This document shows, piece after piece, positions 43,704 to 52,652 of a stretch of DNA of 64,000 nucleotides. The notes beneath the pieces are model-generated. The model was not told where the DNA came from, made no database searches, and worked only from the letters and a program-made list of their open reading frames with translations. This DNA is from Sphingomonas insulae. Lineage in GTDB: Bacteria > Pseudomonadota > Alphaproteobacteria > Sphingomonadales > Sphingomonadaceae. A program made the position numbers and the translations under genes. The stretch spans positions 1,233,001 through 1,297,000 of the forward strand of contig NZ_CP048422.1 of NCBI RefSeq assembly GCF_010450875.1, read 5' to 3'. Every line of letters starts with the position of its first letter. Within the stretch, counting starts at the first letter, position 1.

Positions 43704-45358
43704 GGCGTGTTTCCGGCAAGGGCGGCACGACGTTCGCGGCGCGCACGCCGGATCATCAGGAACAGCAGGTAGCAGAAGGTGAGCGCGGCCAGCACCGCGA
43801 TCAGGCGGAAGACGTCGTCATAGGCGAGCACGTTCGCTTCCCGCGTGGCGGTCTGCGACAGGATCGCGCCGCCCTCCGCGCTGCGTAACGCAGGATCGCC
43901 GACCACGCGCGACACGGCGGCACCGCCGGCCTGCAACCGTTGCGCGACGATCGGGTCGGTAGGGTCGATGGCCTGAACCAGCGCGGCGCTGTTCGCCTTT
44001 TCGCGGATCACCTGATAGCTGCCGAGCAGCGCCGTGCCGGCGAGGCCGCCGATCGAATTGATCATGCCGAACAGCGCGACGAAGCTGATGATGTGCCCCG
44101 ATCCCTGTTGCAGCGCGCGGGTCATCCCGAACAGCAGCGCAGGGCCGAGAAAGTAGGTGGCGGCGAAGGCGATCAGCGCCTGGGTCCCGTACATCTGCGG
44201 TGCGCGCGTTAAGCTGGTCGCGTGGCTGTCGAAGAAAGCGGCGATCGCGACGAGGCCGATCGCGAGCATGATCGGGTGTGACAGCCGGTTGACGTCGAGC
44301 GTCACCGCGCTGAGCACGACCCCGGCGACCGAGGCGAGGAAGATAATCGAGAAGAAGGAGACCAACTGGTCGTTGTTCTGGCCCAGGACAGTGAGCAGCC
44401 CGACCGCGGCGTAGGTCTGTTCGGACAGGACGATGCGGGCCATGATCGTGACGATCGTGAAGCGGACGATGTCGGCACTGCCCAGCCAGCGCGTGTTGAG
44501 CAGCGGATTGACGCGGTGATGTTCGATATACAGCGCGGCACCGAGCATCGGGATGGCGGCGATCAGCGCCCAGCCGATCCAGGCGGCGTTGGTCCACCAG
44601 ACGATCCGCCCCAGCCCGAGCACCGCGGCGAACAGCGCCATCGCCCCGGCGAACAGGACGAAGGTGACGAAGTCGAGCCGTTCGAACGCCTTGGCACGCG
44701 TCGTCGGCGGCAGGCGGAGGAAGGCGACGGCAGCGAGGCTGAGCAGGGCGAGCCCGAGTTCGAACAGGTAGAGCGTGCGCCATTGGGACATGGCGAGCAG
44801 ATCCGGCGAAAACAATCGAGCGAGCGGCGTCGCGCATTGGGGCACGCCGATGCCGACCACCACTGCCTTCAGCCGCCATTTCAGCGGCAGCGCCTGCATC
44901 ATGTAATAGAGGCACAGGCTGCTGACCGCGGCACCCGCCATGCCGCTGGCGGCACGCACGAGGATGGCGGTGTCGAAGCCGCGGACGAACAGATGGCCGA
45001 AGGTGAGCGCGGCGTAGATGCTGAGGAATATCATCGCGAACGGTCGGAGGCCGTATTGCGCGCGGAACTTGATGAGCAGCAGATTGATGCTGACGTTGGT
45101 CATCACATAGACCGTGGGCAGCCATGCGATCTCCGCCGGATCGAGGCCGAGTGCACCTTGTAAGGTGTACGTGTTCGCCGAGATCAACGCATTGCCGAAG
45201 CCGCCGGTCAGGCCGAGCAGCACCGCGATGACGCCATAGGCGATGCGGTGGTGCGTCCGATGCTCGACCGCCCCCGGAGAACCGGGGATGGCCGGGATCT
45301 CATGGGGCAGAAAGTCCCATTTTTCTTCGGACAGGAAACGGCGCAGCCGGACGAACAT
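43700..45358 (-). CDS. emrB: DHA2/EmrB-type MFS multidrug transporter
   Basis: A 552-residue, 14-helix major facilitator. It begins MFVRLRRFLSEEKWDFLPHEIP. The helices include YGVIAVLLGLTGGFGNALI, LGLDPAEIAWLPTVYVMTNVSINLLLIKF with the motif-A region RAQYGLRPFAMIF, and the periplasmic loop near the end, from SNLTRAPQMYG-like loops to AFAATYFLGPALLF. It exports hydrophobic compounds by proton antiport. It leads an MFS-MFP-OMF operon; the gap to the upstream GT4 gene is about 100 bases, so it may have its own promoter or be read through. The ATG is preferred over an upstream start that lacks a ribosome site. Confidence 0.88.
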   Translation of the reverse strand: MFVRLRRFLSEEKWDFLPHEIPAIPGSPGAVEHRTHHRIAYGVIAVLLGLTGGFGNALISANTYTLQGALGLDPAEIAWLPTVYVMTNVSINLLLIKFRAQYGLRPFAMIFLSIYAALTFGHLFVRGFDTAILVRAASGMAGAAVSSLCLYYMMQALPLKWRLKAVVVGIGVPQCATPLARLFSPDLLAMSQWRTLYLFELGLALLSLAAVAFLRLPPTTRAKAFERLDFVTFVLFAGAMALFAAVLGLGRIVWWTNAAWIGWALIAAIPMLGAALYIEHHRVNPLLNTRWLGSADIVRFTIVTIMARIVLSEQTYAAVGLLTVLGQNNDQLVSFFSIIFLASVAGVVLSAVTLDVNRLSHPIMLAIGLVAIAAFFDSHATSLTRAPQMYGTQALIAFAATYFLGPALLFGMTRALQQGSGHIISFVALFGMINSIGGLAGTALLGSYQVIREKANSAALVQAIDPTDPIVAQRLQAGGAAVSRVVGDPALRSAEGGAILSQTATREANVLAYDDVFRLIAVLAALTFCYLLFLMIRRARRERRAALAGNTP

Positions 45359-45457
45359 CGCTGTCCTATAAGGGCAAAACCGGTGCGCGGTCAGCAGCGT
45401 ATGTTGCGGGGGTATTGCTCTCACTCACCCTGCGCCGCGGCGGGACGGCGACGCCGG

Positions 45458-46465
45458 CTAGGCGCCCAGGATCTGGCGGTAGAGCGCGATATAATCGTCC
45501 GCCATCCGCTCGACGCTGAAGCGGTCGGCGACGGCGGCGCGGCAGGCCGCGCGGTCTATCTCGGGCAGGCGGGCGACGGCGGCGATCGCATCGTCGACGC
45601 TGTTCACCAGGAAACCGGTGACGCCATGTTCGATCAGTTCGGGCATCGAGCCGCGGTTGATCGCGATCACCGGCGTGCCGCAGGCCATCGCCTCGATCAC
45701 CGACAGGCCGAAGGGTTCGTCGAAACTGATGAGGTGGAGCAGGGCGGCCGCCTGTCCCAGTGCGCGGGTGCGATCTTCGCCGCCGACCGCGCCCGGATGA
45801 ACAATGCGATCGCCGAGATGCGGCCGCACGCTGCGTTCGTAATAGCCCTGATCCTGCACGATGCCGTACATCGCGAGGCGGCGACCGGTCGCCCGGGCGA
45901 CGGCGATGGCTTCGGCGGCGCCCTTGTCGGGGTGCATGCGGCCAAAAAACAGCAGGTCGTCGTTGCCCGCCGCGTCGAAGGGGAACGCGTCGAGGACGAT
46001 GCCGTGGTGGATGGTTGCGGCATAGCGGAGGCTGGGCGAGCGATCCGCGTCGCTGATCGCGACATAGTGCACCCGGTCCTGATAGGGCTGGTACATCGGC
46101 AGGATGCGATCGGACGAGAAGCCGTGGATGGTGGTGACCATCGGCGTATCGACGAGGTGGGCGAAAGCATGGGCGGGGAAGTCGGCTTGGTTGTGTATGA
46201 GGTCGAATTCTCCCGCGCGGTGGAAGAGATTCGCGAGATGACGGAATTCCCAGACTTTCGCGTCGATAGTCGGGTCTTCGGAATAGGGCGCGGGGACGAC
46301 GGCGGCGAGCGTGCCGGCGGTCAGGCTGTCCTGCGTCGCGAACAAGGTCACGTCGATACCGCGCTTCACCAGCGCCTCGGTGAGCAGGCTGGTGACGAGT
46401 TCCCACGGGCCATAGTGGCGCGGCGGGGTGCGCCAGGAAATGGGGGCTAGCATCGCGATCTTCAT
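45458..46465 (-). CDS. Glycosyltransferase family 4
   Basis: A 335-residue GT-B retaining glycosyltransferase. The N-terminal part has APISWRTPPRHYGPWELVTSLLTEALVKRG with the Gly-rich acceptor loop. The C-terminal part shows LFFGRMHPDKGAAEAI, VGGEDRTRALGQAAALLHLISFDEPFGLSVIEAMACGTPVIA with the GT4 E-X7-E pair, and GVTGFLVNSVDDA. It should transfer a sugar from a nucleotide donor. It follows the GH130-GH13 pair on the same strand, 70 bases downstream, which suggests a shared carbohydrate pathway. Confidence 0.88.
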   Translation of the reverse strand: MKIAMLAPISWRTPPRHYGPWELVTSLLTEALVKRGIDVTLFATQDSLTAGTLAAVVPAPYSEDPTIDAKVWEFRHLANLFHRAGEFDLIHNQADFPAHAFAHLVDTPMVTTIHGFSSDRILPMYQPYQDRVHYVAISDADRSPSLRYAATIHHGIVLDAFPFDAAGNDDLLFFGRMHPDKGAAEAIAVARATGRRLAMYGIVQDQGYYERSVRPHLGDRIVHPGAVGGEDRTRALGQAAALLHLISFDEPFGLSVIEAMACGTPVIAINRGSMPELIEHGVTGFLVNSVDDAIAAVARLPEIDRAACRAAVADRFSVERMADDYIALYRQILGA

Positions 46466-46535
46466 GAGGACGGCCTAGGCGGTTCGCGATGAAAGGTCGA
46501 CCGGTGGATCGTGCCGTTCAAACCAATACATCCGT

Positions 46536-48089
46536 TCAGCCGTCCGCCAGCAGGACGATACCCTCGTTCGCGCGGAGCAAGCCCGGCGGCGCCGGGTGCG
46601 ACAGCGTCGACAGCAGCACCTGCCCCACGGGAAAGGCGAACGGCTGCTCAGTCGTGCCGAGATTGAGCGCCACGACGATGCGTTCGTCGCCATGGGTGCG
46701 TTCGTAGGCGAGGACGTCGCCCTGCGCGTCGATCATCCGGAAGCCGCCGATGGCCAGCGCGGCATGCTTGCGGCGCAGGTTGAGCAACGTGCGGTACAGC
46801 GCGAGCATGGCGTTCTGCGCGGCGACGTTGCGAACGGGCCAGTCGGGGTTGAGGGGCAGCCAGGGTTCGGCCGTGGAGAAGCCGGCGTGCGGGCTGTCGT
46901 TCCACGGCATCGGCGTACGGACGGGATCGCGGCCGAGGCCGAGGCCGGGTTCGCGCAATTCGCGCGGGTCCGCCACGCGATCGGCCGGAATGGCGACGTC
47001 GGCAAGCCCGATCTCGTCGCCGTAATAGATGGTGGGCGTGCCGCGCAGGGTCAGCAGCAGCATGGCGGCGATCCGCGCCTGCGCTTCCCCGACGCGGCTG
47101 GCGATGCGGGGACGATCATGGTTGCCGAGCACCCAATTGGGCCAGCCGCCGGGGGGCAGGGCAGCCTCGTAATCCGTAATCAGCTGCGCGAGCTGGCGGG
47201 CATGCCACGGCGCGTCGATCAGCTGGAAATTGAAGGGCAGGTGCACCTCAGGCGCGGCGAGGCCGTAATATCGCATCAGCCGTTCGACGGGCAGGTAGAT
47301 CTCACCGATCAGCACCCGGTCGCCGTCGTAACCATCGGCAATCGTGCGCATCTGCGCGGCGATATCGTGCACCTCGGGCTGGTCGGTGGAGTGGCGCTGG
47401 AGGACGGCGTGCATCTCTCCCATGGTAGGCAGATAGTCGGGGTTGGCCGGATTGTCGGGAAAGTCGGCGTGCTTGACCATGTGCCACAGCACATCGATGC
47501 GGAAGCCATCGACGCCGCGGTCGAACCAGAAGCGCAGCACGTCCATCATCGCGGCCCGCACATCCGGGTTGCGCCAGTTGAGGTCTGCCTGTTCCTTCAG
47601 GAAGGCGTGGTAGTAATATTGGCCGGTGTGGGCGTCATATTCCCAAGCGGAGCCGCCGAAGTCGCTGATCCAGTTGTTGGGCGGGCCGCCATCGGCGGCG
47701 GGATCGCGCCAGATGTACCAGTCGCGCTTCGGATTGTCGCGCGACGAGGCGCTTTCGCGGAACCATGGATGGTCGGTCGAGCTGTGATTGGGGACGAAAT
47801 CGAGCAGCAGTTTCAGCCCGCGGGCGTGCGCGGCGGCAAGCAGGTTGTCGAAATCGGCAAGGGTGCCGAAGCGCGGGTCAATACCGCAATAATCGGCGAC
47901 GTCGTAGCCGAAGTCGCGCATCGGCGAAGGGAAGATCGGGGAGATCCACAGGGCGTCCATGCCGAGCGCGACGAGATGGTCGAGCCGCGCCTCGATCCCC
48001 TTGAGGTCGCCGATGCCGTCGCCGTCGCTGTCCTGGAACGAGCGCGGATAGACCTGATAGATCGTGCCCGATTTCCACCATTGCGTCAT
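46536..48089 (-). CDS. GH13 alpha-glucosidase/oligo-glucosidase-type glycosidase
   Basis: A 517-residue (beta/alpha)8 glycosidase that hydrolyses or transfers alpha-linked glucose. The catalytic triad is clear: Asp199 in GFRIDVLWH, Glu263 in LIGEIYLPVE, and Asp325 in NWVLGNHDRPRI. The start WWKSGTIYQVYPRSFQDSDGDGIGDLKGI places it with alpha-glucosidase, oligo-1,6-glucosidase and trehalose/sucrose-active enzymes. There is no signal peptide, so it is cytosolic. It overlaps the GH130 gene by ATGA. Confidence 0.9.
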   Translation of the reverse strand: MTQWWKSGTIYQVYPRSFQDSDGDGIGDLKGIEARLDHLVALGMDALWISPIFPSPMRDFGYDVADYCGIDPRFGTLADFDNLLAAAHARGLKLLLDFVPNHSSTDHPWFRESASSRDNPKRDWYIWRDPAADGGPPNNWISDFGGSAWEYDAHTGQYYYHAFLKEQADLNWRNPDVRAAMMDVLRFWFDRGVDGFRIDVLWHMVKHADFPDNPANPDYLPTMGEMHAVLQRHSTDQPEVHDIAAQMRTIADGYDGDRVLIGEIYLPVERLMRYYGLAAPEVHLPFNFQLIDAPWHARQLAQLITDYEAALPPGGWPNWVLGNHDRPRIASRVGEAQARIAAMLLLTLRGTPTIYYGDEIGLADVAIPADRVADPRELREPGLGLGRDPVRTPMPWNDSPHAGFSTAEPWLPLNPDWPVRNVAAQNAMLALYRTLLNLRRKHAALAIGGFRMIDAQGDVLAYERTHGDERIVVALNLGTTEQPFAFPVGQVLLSTLSHPAPPGLLRANEGIVLLADG

Positions 48090-49198
48090 GCGAACAGCGC
48101 TTTCGGCAGGCGGGTCATGCGGCAGGCGAGGTCGGCTTCTCCGCTGGCGACCAGATAGTCGTCACCGGTATCGACGAGGCCCGTGGAGAACACGACGGGG
48201 GTGGGCAGATACATCTGGTGCGCGATCGGCGTGGTGAGCGCGGGGTTCGCCTGTAGCAGCGGTACGTCATCCTCGACCCGCAGGATATGCGCGGGATCGT
48301 CGCGATCGAGCAATGCCCAGAAGCTTCGGTAGATGCCGACGCTCTCACGCGCCTCGACCCCGTGGTAGATCATCAGCCAGCCTTCGCTTGTCAGGATCGG
48401 CTGTGTGCCGCCGCCGATCTTCATCGCCGAGCTGGACGCCTTGCGCGCGCGAAGGCCCGGCGCGTCGAGCGGTTTCCAGTGGAGCGCATCGGGACTTTGC
48501 GCGAAATTGATCGACGGGCCACCGACATAGGGGCTGTCGGGCGGATAGGCGAAATAGACTTCACCCAGCGGGCGGGTCAGCGCCATGAACTTGCCGTCCA
48601 CCAGCCCTTCGAACAGGATCATGTCCTTGTTTTGATGGTCGAGGACGATCCCTTCCAGTCGGTAGTGCAGGCCATCGTGCGAGGTGTGCAGCGTGGTGCA
48701 ATGGCGTTCGGCGCCGACCGAGCAGGTGGTCATGTACCAGATGTCGCCGATCCGGGTGATGCGCGCATCCTCGACGCCATAGCATTGATAGCCGGCGACG
48801 GGCTCGATCGCGGCGTCGTAATGGACCGCGACGATCGTCTCGCCGGCGGGATCGAGCTCGACGGGCAGCAGCCATGACAGCGAGGTGAGCGCGAGGATGC
48901 GATGGCGGCTGCCCTTCAGCTCGAACTGGCGCGGGTCTGTCATGTCGACCTGCGCAAGGGGCCATGCGTCGAGCACGTAGCCGGCAGGGGTCCAGCGGAT
49001 CGCATGGACGTGATCGCCATGGACGGGTTCGGACAAGGCCTCTGCGATGCGGACCATCAGCAGCAAATTGCCACTGGGCAGGCGGGTGAAGCCGGGATTG
49101 AATGCGCCGAGCACGAAGGTCGGCTCCGCGATCCCGCGACGGAGCGGCGAGCGGGTCAGGTCGACATTGTCGGGGGTGAAGATCAGCGCATCGTGCAT
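48086..49198 (-). CDS. GH130-family beta-mannoside phosphorylase/hydrolase-like
   Basis: A 370-residue five-bladed propeller of family GH130. Typical signs are AFNPGFTRLPSGNLLLMVRIAEAL, YGVEDARITRIGDIWYMTT with the Asp proton donor, HDGLHYRLEGIVLDHQNKDMILFEGLVDGKFMALTRP, and KIGGGTQPILTSEGWLMIYHGVE with phosphate- or substrate-binding residues. Members phosphorolyse or hydrolyse beta-mannosides. The pairing with a GH13 enzyme and a GT4 transferase points to turnover of a cytosolic oligosaccharide rather than scavenging (inference). Confidence 0.88.
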   Translation of the reverse strand: MHDALIFTPDNVDLTRSPLRRGIAEPTFVLGAFNPGFTRLPSGNLLLMVRIAEALSEPVHGDHVHAIRWTPAGYVLDAWPLAQVDMTDPRQFELKGSRHRILALTSLSWLLPVELDPAGETIVAVHYDAAIEPVAGYQCYGVEDARITRIGDIWYMTTCSVGAERHCTTLHTSHDGLHYRLEGIVLDHQNKDMILFEGLVDGKFMALTRPLGEVYFAYPPDSPYVGGPSINFAQSPDALHWKPLDAPGLRARKASSSAMKIGGGTQPILTSEGWLMIYHGVEARESVGIYRSFWALLDRDDPAHILRVEDDVPLLQANPALTTPIAHQMYLPTPVVFSTGLVDTGDDYLVASGEADLACRMTRLPKALFA

Positions 49199-49319
49199 GG
49201 GGACGTTAGCGCTGGCGGCGGGCGGTGGTTCCGTTGGACGGGCGGGAGGCAGGCACAGGTCCTGCCCCCGTCGCCATCGTCAGCGGTTCATCCCCGCCCT
49301 GAGCGGGGAGCCGCGACCA

Positions 49320-50168
49320 TCAAAAGGCCGCGGTCAGGCTGGCGAGGACGGTCGCGCCGGCAATCGTGCCGGTGCCGTCCTGCCCCTTGCTGAAGCTTGG
49401 CTGGAGATAGGCCGATTCACGCTTGCTGATGTCGGTGTCGGTATAGGCGACACCGACGGTCAGCGGCGTGCCGGCGATCGCATAGTCGGCGCCGAGCAGC
49501 CAGTCGGCATATTCGCCGGTCGGCGCGACGCTGGTCGCGAACGGGCCGAGTCCGTCATTACCCTTCGAATAGCCGAGGTGTGCCTTCAGCGTCAGGCCGG
49601 TGTTCGGCACCGCGCTGCTGATGTCGCCCCAGACGTAGAGATTGTCGTTCTTGTCGCCGGGGTTGGTGTAGACGCCGTTCGCCGCGGCGGTGCCGTTGGC
49701 GTACCATGCGCCGAGCGCTTCCTGCTTGGGCGCGTAGGCGACGCCTGCGGTCAGGCCGACCGGGCCGAGCGTGCCGGACAGCTTGGCATAGGGTTCGATG
49801 AAGTCGGTGTTGTCGAAGCCGCCCGGATACATGTACCAGGTCGCGCCGATATCGAGCGTGCCGCCGCCGACCGGAAGCTTGTAGCCCGCGATAAGGTCGA
49901 GCTCCATATTGGCGCCGCCGAACGTTCCCCAGCCGGCGAGGTTCGAACCCCAGGTGCCGATATAGAGGCCGCTTTCGTGCGCGATGGTAAGGCCGCCCTG
50001 CACGGCAAGTTGCCTGTCGCTCTGCGATACGCCGCGAAAGCGATAGTCGGAAACGATACCGACGCTGCCGGTGACGGTGACCGCCTTCGGCGGTGCCGTT
50101 TCCTGCGCGGCGGCCGGAACGGCTACGAGGGCTGCGAGCGATGCCGCGGCCAGGCTGAGATACTTCAT
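49320..50168 (-). CDS. TorF-family putative outer-membrane porin
   Basis: A 282-residue beta-barrel with signal peptide MKYLSLAAASLAALVAVPAAAQ. The TorF-type start is TVTGSVGIVSDYRFRGVSQSDRQLAVQGGLTIAHESGLYIGTWGSN. Strands follow such as GGGTLDIGATWYMYPGGFDN and the closing PLTVGVAYTDTDISKRESAYLQ, ending in AF. This family contains sphingomonad porins of unknown solute. AAAGGGG is well placed before the ATG. A short hairpin (CCCCGC/GCGGGG) lies about 12 bases past the stop, without a T-run. Confidence 0.87.
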   Translation of the reverse strand: MKYLSLAAASLAALVAVPAAAQETAPPKAVTVTGSVGIVSDYRFRGVSQSDRQLAVQGGLTIAHESGLYIGTWGSNLAGWGTFGGANMELDLIAGYKLPVGGGTLDIGATWYMYPGGFDNTDFIEPYAKLSGTLGPVGLTAGVAYAPKQEALGAWYANGTAAANGVYTNPGDKNDNLYVWGDISSAVPNTGLTLKAHLGYSKGNDGLGPFATSVAPTGEYADWLLGADYAIAGTPLTVGVAYTDTDISKRESAYLQPSFSKGQDGTGTIAGATVLASLTAAF

Positions 50169-50328
50169 GGGACCCCTTTCAAACGGTTGGAGGGTCCCTC
50201 CTGCGTCCGGGCCGCCGGCGCGCTCGCTCCGGTTGGAGGGGCACCGATCAATCCCGAACGCCTATTCGCTATCGCAGCATTATGGCCAAAAAGTCGCTTT
50301 TATGTAACGAAACATTGCTGGGCGAGGA

Positions 50329-51849
50329 TCAATGGGCGAGTGCGGCAGTCTTGCCACGCGCCCCGAACAATTCCACCGCATCGCCGGCGGCGCGGCGGCG
50401 CTGGAACCAGTCCTTGATGAGTTCGGCGCACGTATGGTCAACCGTCGACAGGTCGGTGACGTCCAGACGCACGGCCTGTCCGGCGGGTGCCCGTTCCAGC
50501 GTGTCCGACAGCTTGGGCAGGGAGACGAAGGTCGCCGAACCCGACAGGTTGATCGCATGCGCGCCGGCGAATTGCCCCTCGGACACGTTGAGGCCGAGAC
50601 GGCGCAGGTGCGGGACCAGTTCGAGCATCGACAGGCCGATGCCGACCAGCACGCCGGTCAACAAATCAGCGGCGACGACGGTGACCAGGGTCGCCAGCCA
50701 GATGAGGGCGGGCAGCGGGCCGTAATGCGACAGCAGGTGGCGGGCATGGCTGAGGCTCACGAGACGCCAGCCGGTTACGACCAGGATCGCACCGAGTGCC
50801 GCCATCGGGATTTCGCGCAACAGCCAGGGGAGCAGCGCGACGAAGCCGAGGATCCATATGCCATGGAATATCGTCGACATCCGCGTGGTCGCACCGGCCT
50901 GAACGTTGGCGGACGAGCGGACGATGACGCCGGTCATCGGCAGCGCGCCGGCCAGGCCGCACAGCAGGTTGCCGACGCCCTGCGCGCGCAATTCCTTGTT
51001 GTAGTCGGTACGGACGCCATCGTGCATGCGATCCACCGCCGCTGCGGACAGCAGGGTTTCGGCGCTGGCGATAAAGGCGATGGCGAGCGCGGCGGTGATG
51101 ATCGCCGGGTCCATCCACTTGGCGAAGACCTCGGTACCGGGCAGCGTGACCGCGGAGGCGATCGACTGCGGCACGTTGACGCGGGCGACGTCGAGACCGA
51201 ACGCCAAAGCGGCGAAGGTGCCGGCGAGCACGCCGACGAGCGCGCCGGGAACCAGCTTCATCGAGGCGGGACGCAGCTTTTCCCAGCCGAGCATCGCGAT
51301 GATGGTCAGCATGCCGATGGCAAAGGCGAGCTCGGCCGCGGCGATCGTGTCGACCGAAAGGCCGAGCAGGCGGCCGGGGGCGGCGGCCAGGTTCTGGAGA
51401 CCGCTGGGCAGTGGCTTGGCGTCGAACAGGACATGGAACTGGCCGACGACGATCAGCACGCCGATGCCCGCGAGCATGCCATGCACGACCGCGGGACTGA
51501 TCGCGCGGAACCAGCCGCCGAGGCGGGCGATGCCGGCGACGACCTGGATCAGGCCGGCGAGGATGAGGATCGGGCCGAGCGCGGACAGGCCCTGATCGCG
51601 GACGAGTTCGAACACGACGACCGCCAGCCCGGCGGCGGGCCCACTGACCTGCAGCGGCGACCCGGCGAGCATGCCAACGACGATACCGCCGATGATGCCG
51701 GTGATCAGGCCCTTTTCCGGGGGGACGCCGGAGGCCACAGCGATGCCCATGCAGAGCGGCATGGCGACGAGGAAGACGACGATCGACGCGGTGAGATCGC
51801 GGGTGACGACCGGCATCGACGGCAATTTGAAGGCGCCCGGCATGGCCAT
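50329..51849 (-). CDS. SulP-family anion transporter with STAS domain
   Basis: A 506-residue inner-membrane transporter of the SulP/SLC26 family. It carries VTRDLTASIVVFLVAMPLCMGIAVASGVPPEKGLITGIIGGIVVGMLAGSPLQVSGPAAGLAVVVF at the N-terminus, the signature stretch of helices 1-4. A C-terminal STAS domain of about 80 residues follows (AINLSGSATFVSLPKLSDTLERAPAGQAVRLDVTDLSTVDHTCAELI). It is joined to carbonic anhydrase by TGATG, which favours bicarbonate rather than sulphate as substrate. Confidence 0.88.
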   Translation of the reverse strand: MAMPGAFKLPSMPVVTRDLTASIVVFLVAMPLCMGIAVASGVPPEKGLITGIIGGIVVGMLAGSPLQVSGPAAGLAVVVFELVRDQGLSALGPILILAGLIQVVAGIARLGGWFRAISPAVVHGMLAGIGVLIVVGQFHVLFDAKPLPSGLQNLAAAPGRLLGLSVDTIAAAELAFAIGMLTIIAMLGWEKLRPASMKLVPGALVGVLAGTFAALAFGLDVARVNVPQSIASAVTLPGTEVFAKWMDPAIITAALAIAFIASAETLLSAAAVDRMHDGVRTDYNKELRAQGVGNLLCGLAGALPMTGVIVRSSANVQAGATTRMSTIFHGIWILGFVALLPWLLREIPMAALGAILVVTGWRLVSLSHARHLLSHYGPLPALIWLATLVTVVAADLLTGVLVGIGLSMLELVPHLRRLGLNVSEGQFAGAHAINLSGSATFVSLPKLSDTLERAPAGQAVRLDVTDLSTVDHTCAELIKDWFQRRRAAGDAVELFGARGKTAALAH

Positions 51850-52559
51850 CACTCGGCCGCCATGGCGAATGCGACATCGGACGCCTGACGCGGACCGGCG
51901 GGCAGCGCGACCGGAAATTCGTCACCCTCGTTGAGCGGCCGGAACCGCCCGGTCATGCCATCGAGCGCCAGGACGGAGCCATCGTGGATGTCGACGAACC
52001 AGCCATGCAGCGAAATCTTGCCCTGCGCGATCCCGGCCGCGACCGACGGATGCGTGCGCAGGTGGGCGAGTTGGGCGACGACATTCTCGAGGCTGAGCGC
52101 ACGGATCCGCTCGGGCTCGGTCAATTCGGGATACGTCTGGTCGACGATCTGCCGCGCGGCGGCGCCATGCTTCAGCCAGTTGGCCACGGTCGGCACCGAT
52201 GCCAGCGCAGCGGGATCGCCGGCCAGTCCCTTCATCGCGCCGCAGTCGGAGTGACCGCAGACGATGATGTCCTGCACGCCGAGTACCGCGACGGCATATT
52301 CCACCGTCGCGGACACGCCGCCGGTCTGCAGCGCGTAAGGCGGTACGATGTTGCCGGCGTTGCGACAGACGAACAGGTCGCCGGGCTGCGCCTGCATGAT
52401 CTGTTCCGGCACGATGCGGGAATCGGCGCAGGAGATCATCAGCGCCTTGGGGCTCTGGCCCTTGGCGAGTGTCGAATAGAGTTCCTGCTGGCCGGTGTAG
52501 ACGGTCTTGCCGAAACTGACGACGCGTCCGAGCAACTCGTTCACGGTGCGATACTCCAT
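51849..52559 (-). CDS. Beta-class carbonic anhydrase
   Basis: A 236-residue zinc enzyme interconverting CO2 and bicarbonate. Zinc ligands and the Asp-Arg pair are seen in ISCADSRI (Cys44, Asp46, Arg48) and CGHSDCGAMKG (His103, Cys106). The dimer loops VCRNAGNIVPPYALQTGGVSATVEYAV are typical. No signal peptide is present, so it is cytosolic. It is the first gene of a two-gene unit with the SulP transporter, probably feeding or draining bicarbonate. Confidence 0.94.
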   Translation of the reverse strand: MEYRTVNELLGRVVSFGKTVYTGQQELYSTLAKGQSPKALMISCADSRIVPEQIMQAQPGDLFVCRNAGNIVPPYALQTGGVSATVEYAVAVLGVQDIIVCGHSDCGAMKGLAGDPAALASVPTVANWLKHGAAARQIVDQTYPELTEPERIRALSLENVVAQLAHLRTHPSVAAGIAQGKISLHGWFVDIHDGSVLALDGMTGRFRPLNEGDEFPVALPAGPRQASDVAFAMAAE

Positions 52560-52652
52560 CGTGCGACAGGGGTCGCATCAGGCACGGTATCTACAGGAGC
52601 GATTTTGCTGTCCGGCCGCGGAACCGTTTTAATTTGTTGCTCGCGACAGCGA

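Noticed and set aside
49292..49308. CCCCGC/GCGGGG hairpin past the porin gene as terminator
   Set aside because: Six base pairs without a T-run in GC-rich sequence is too weak to call; noted only with the porin.
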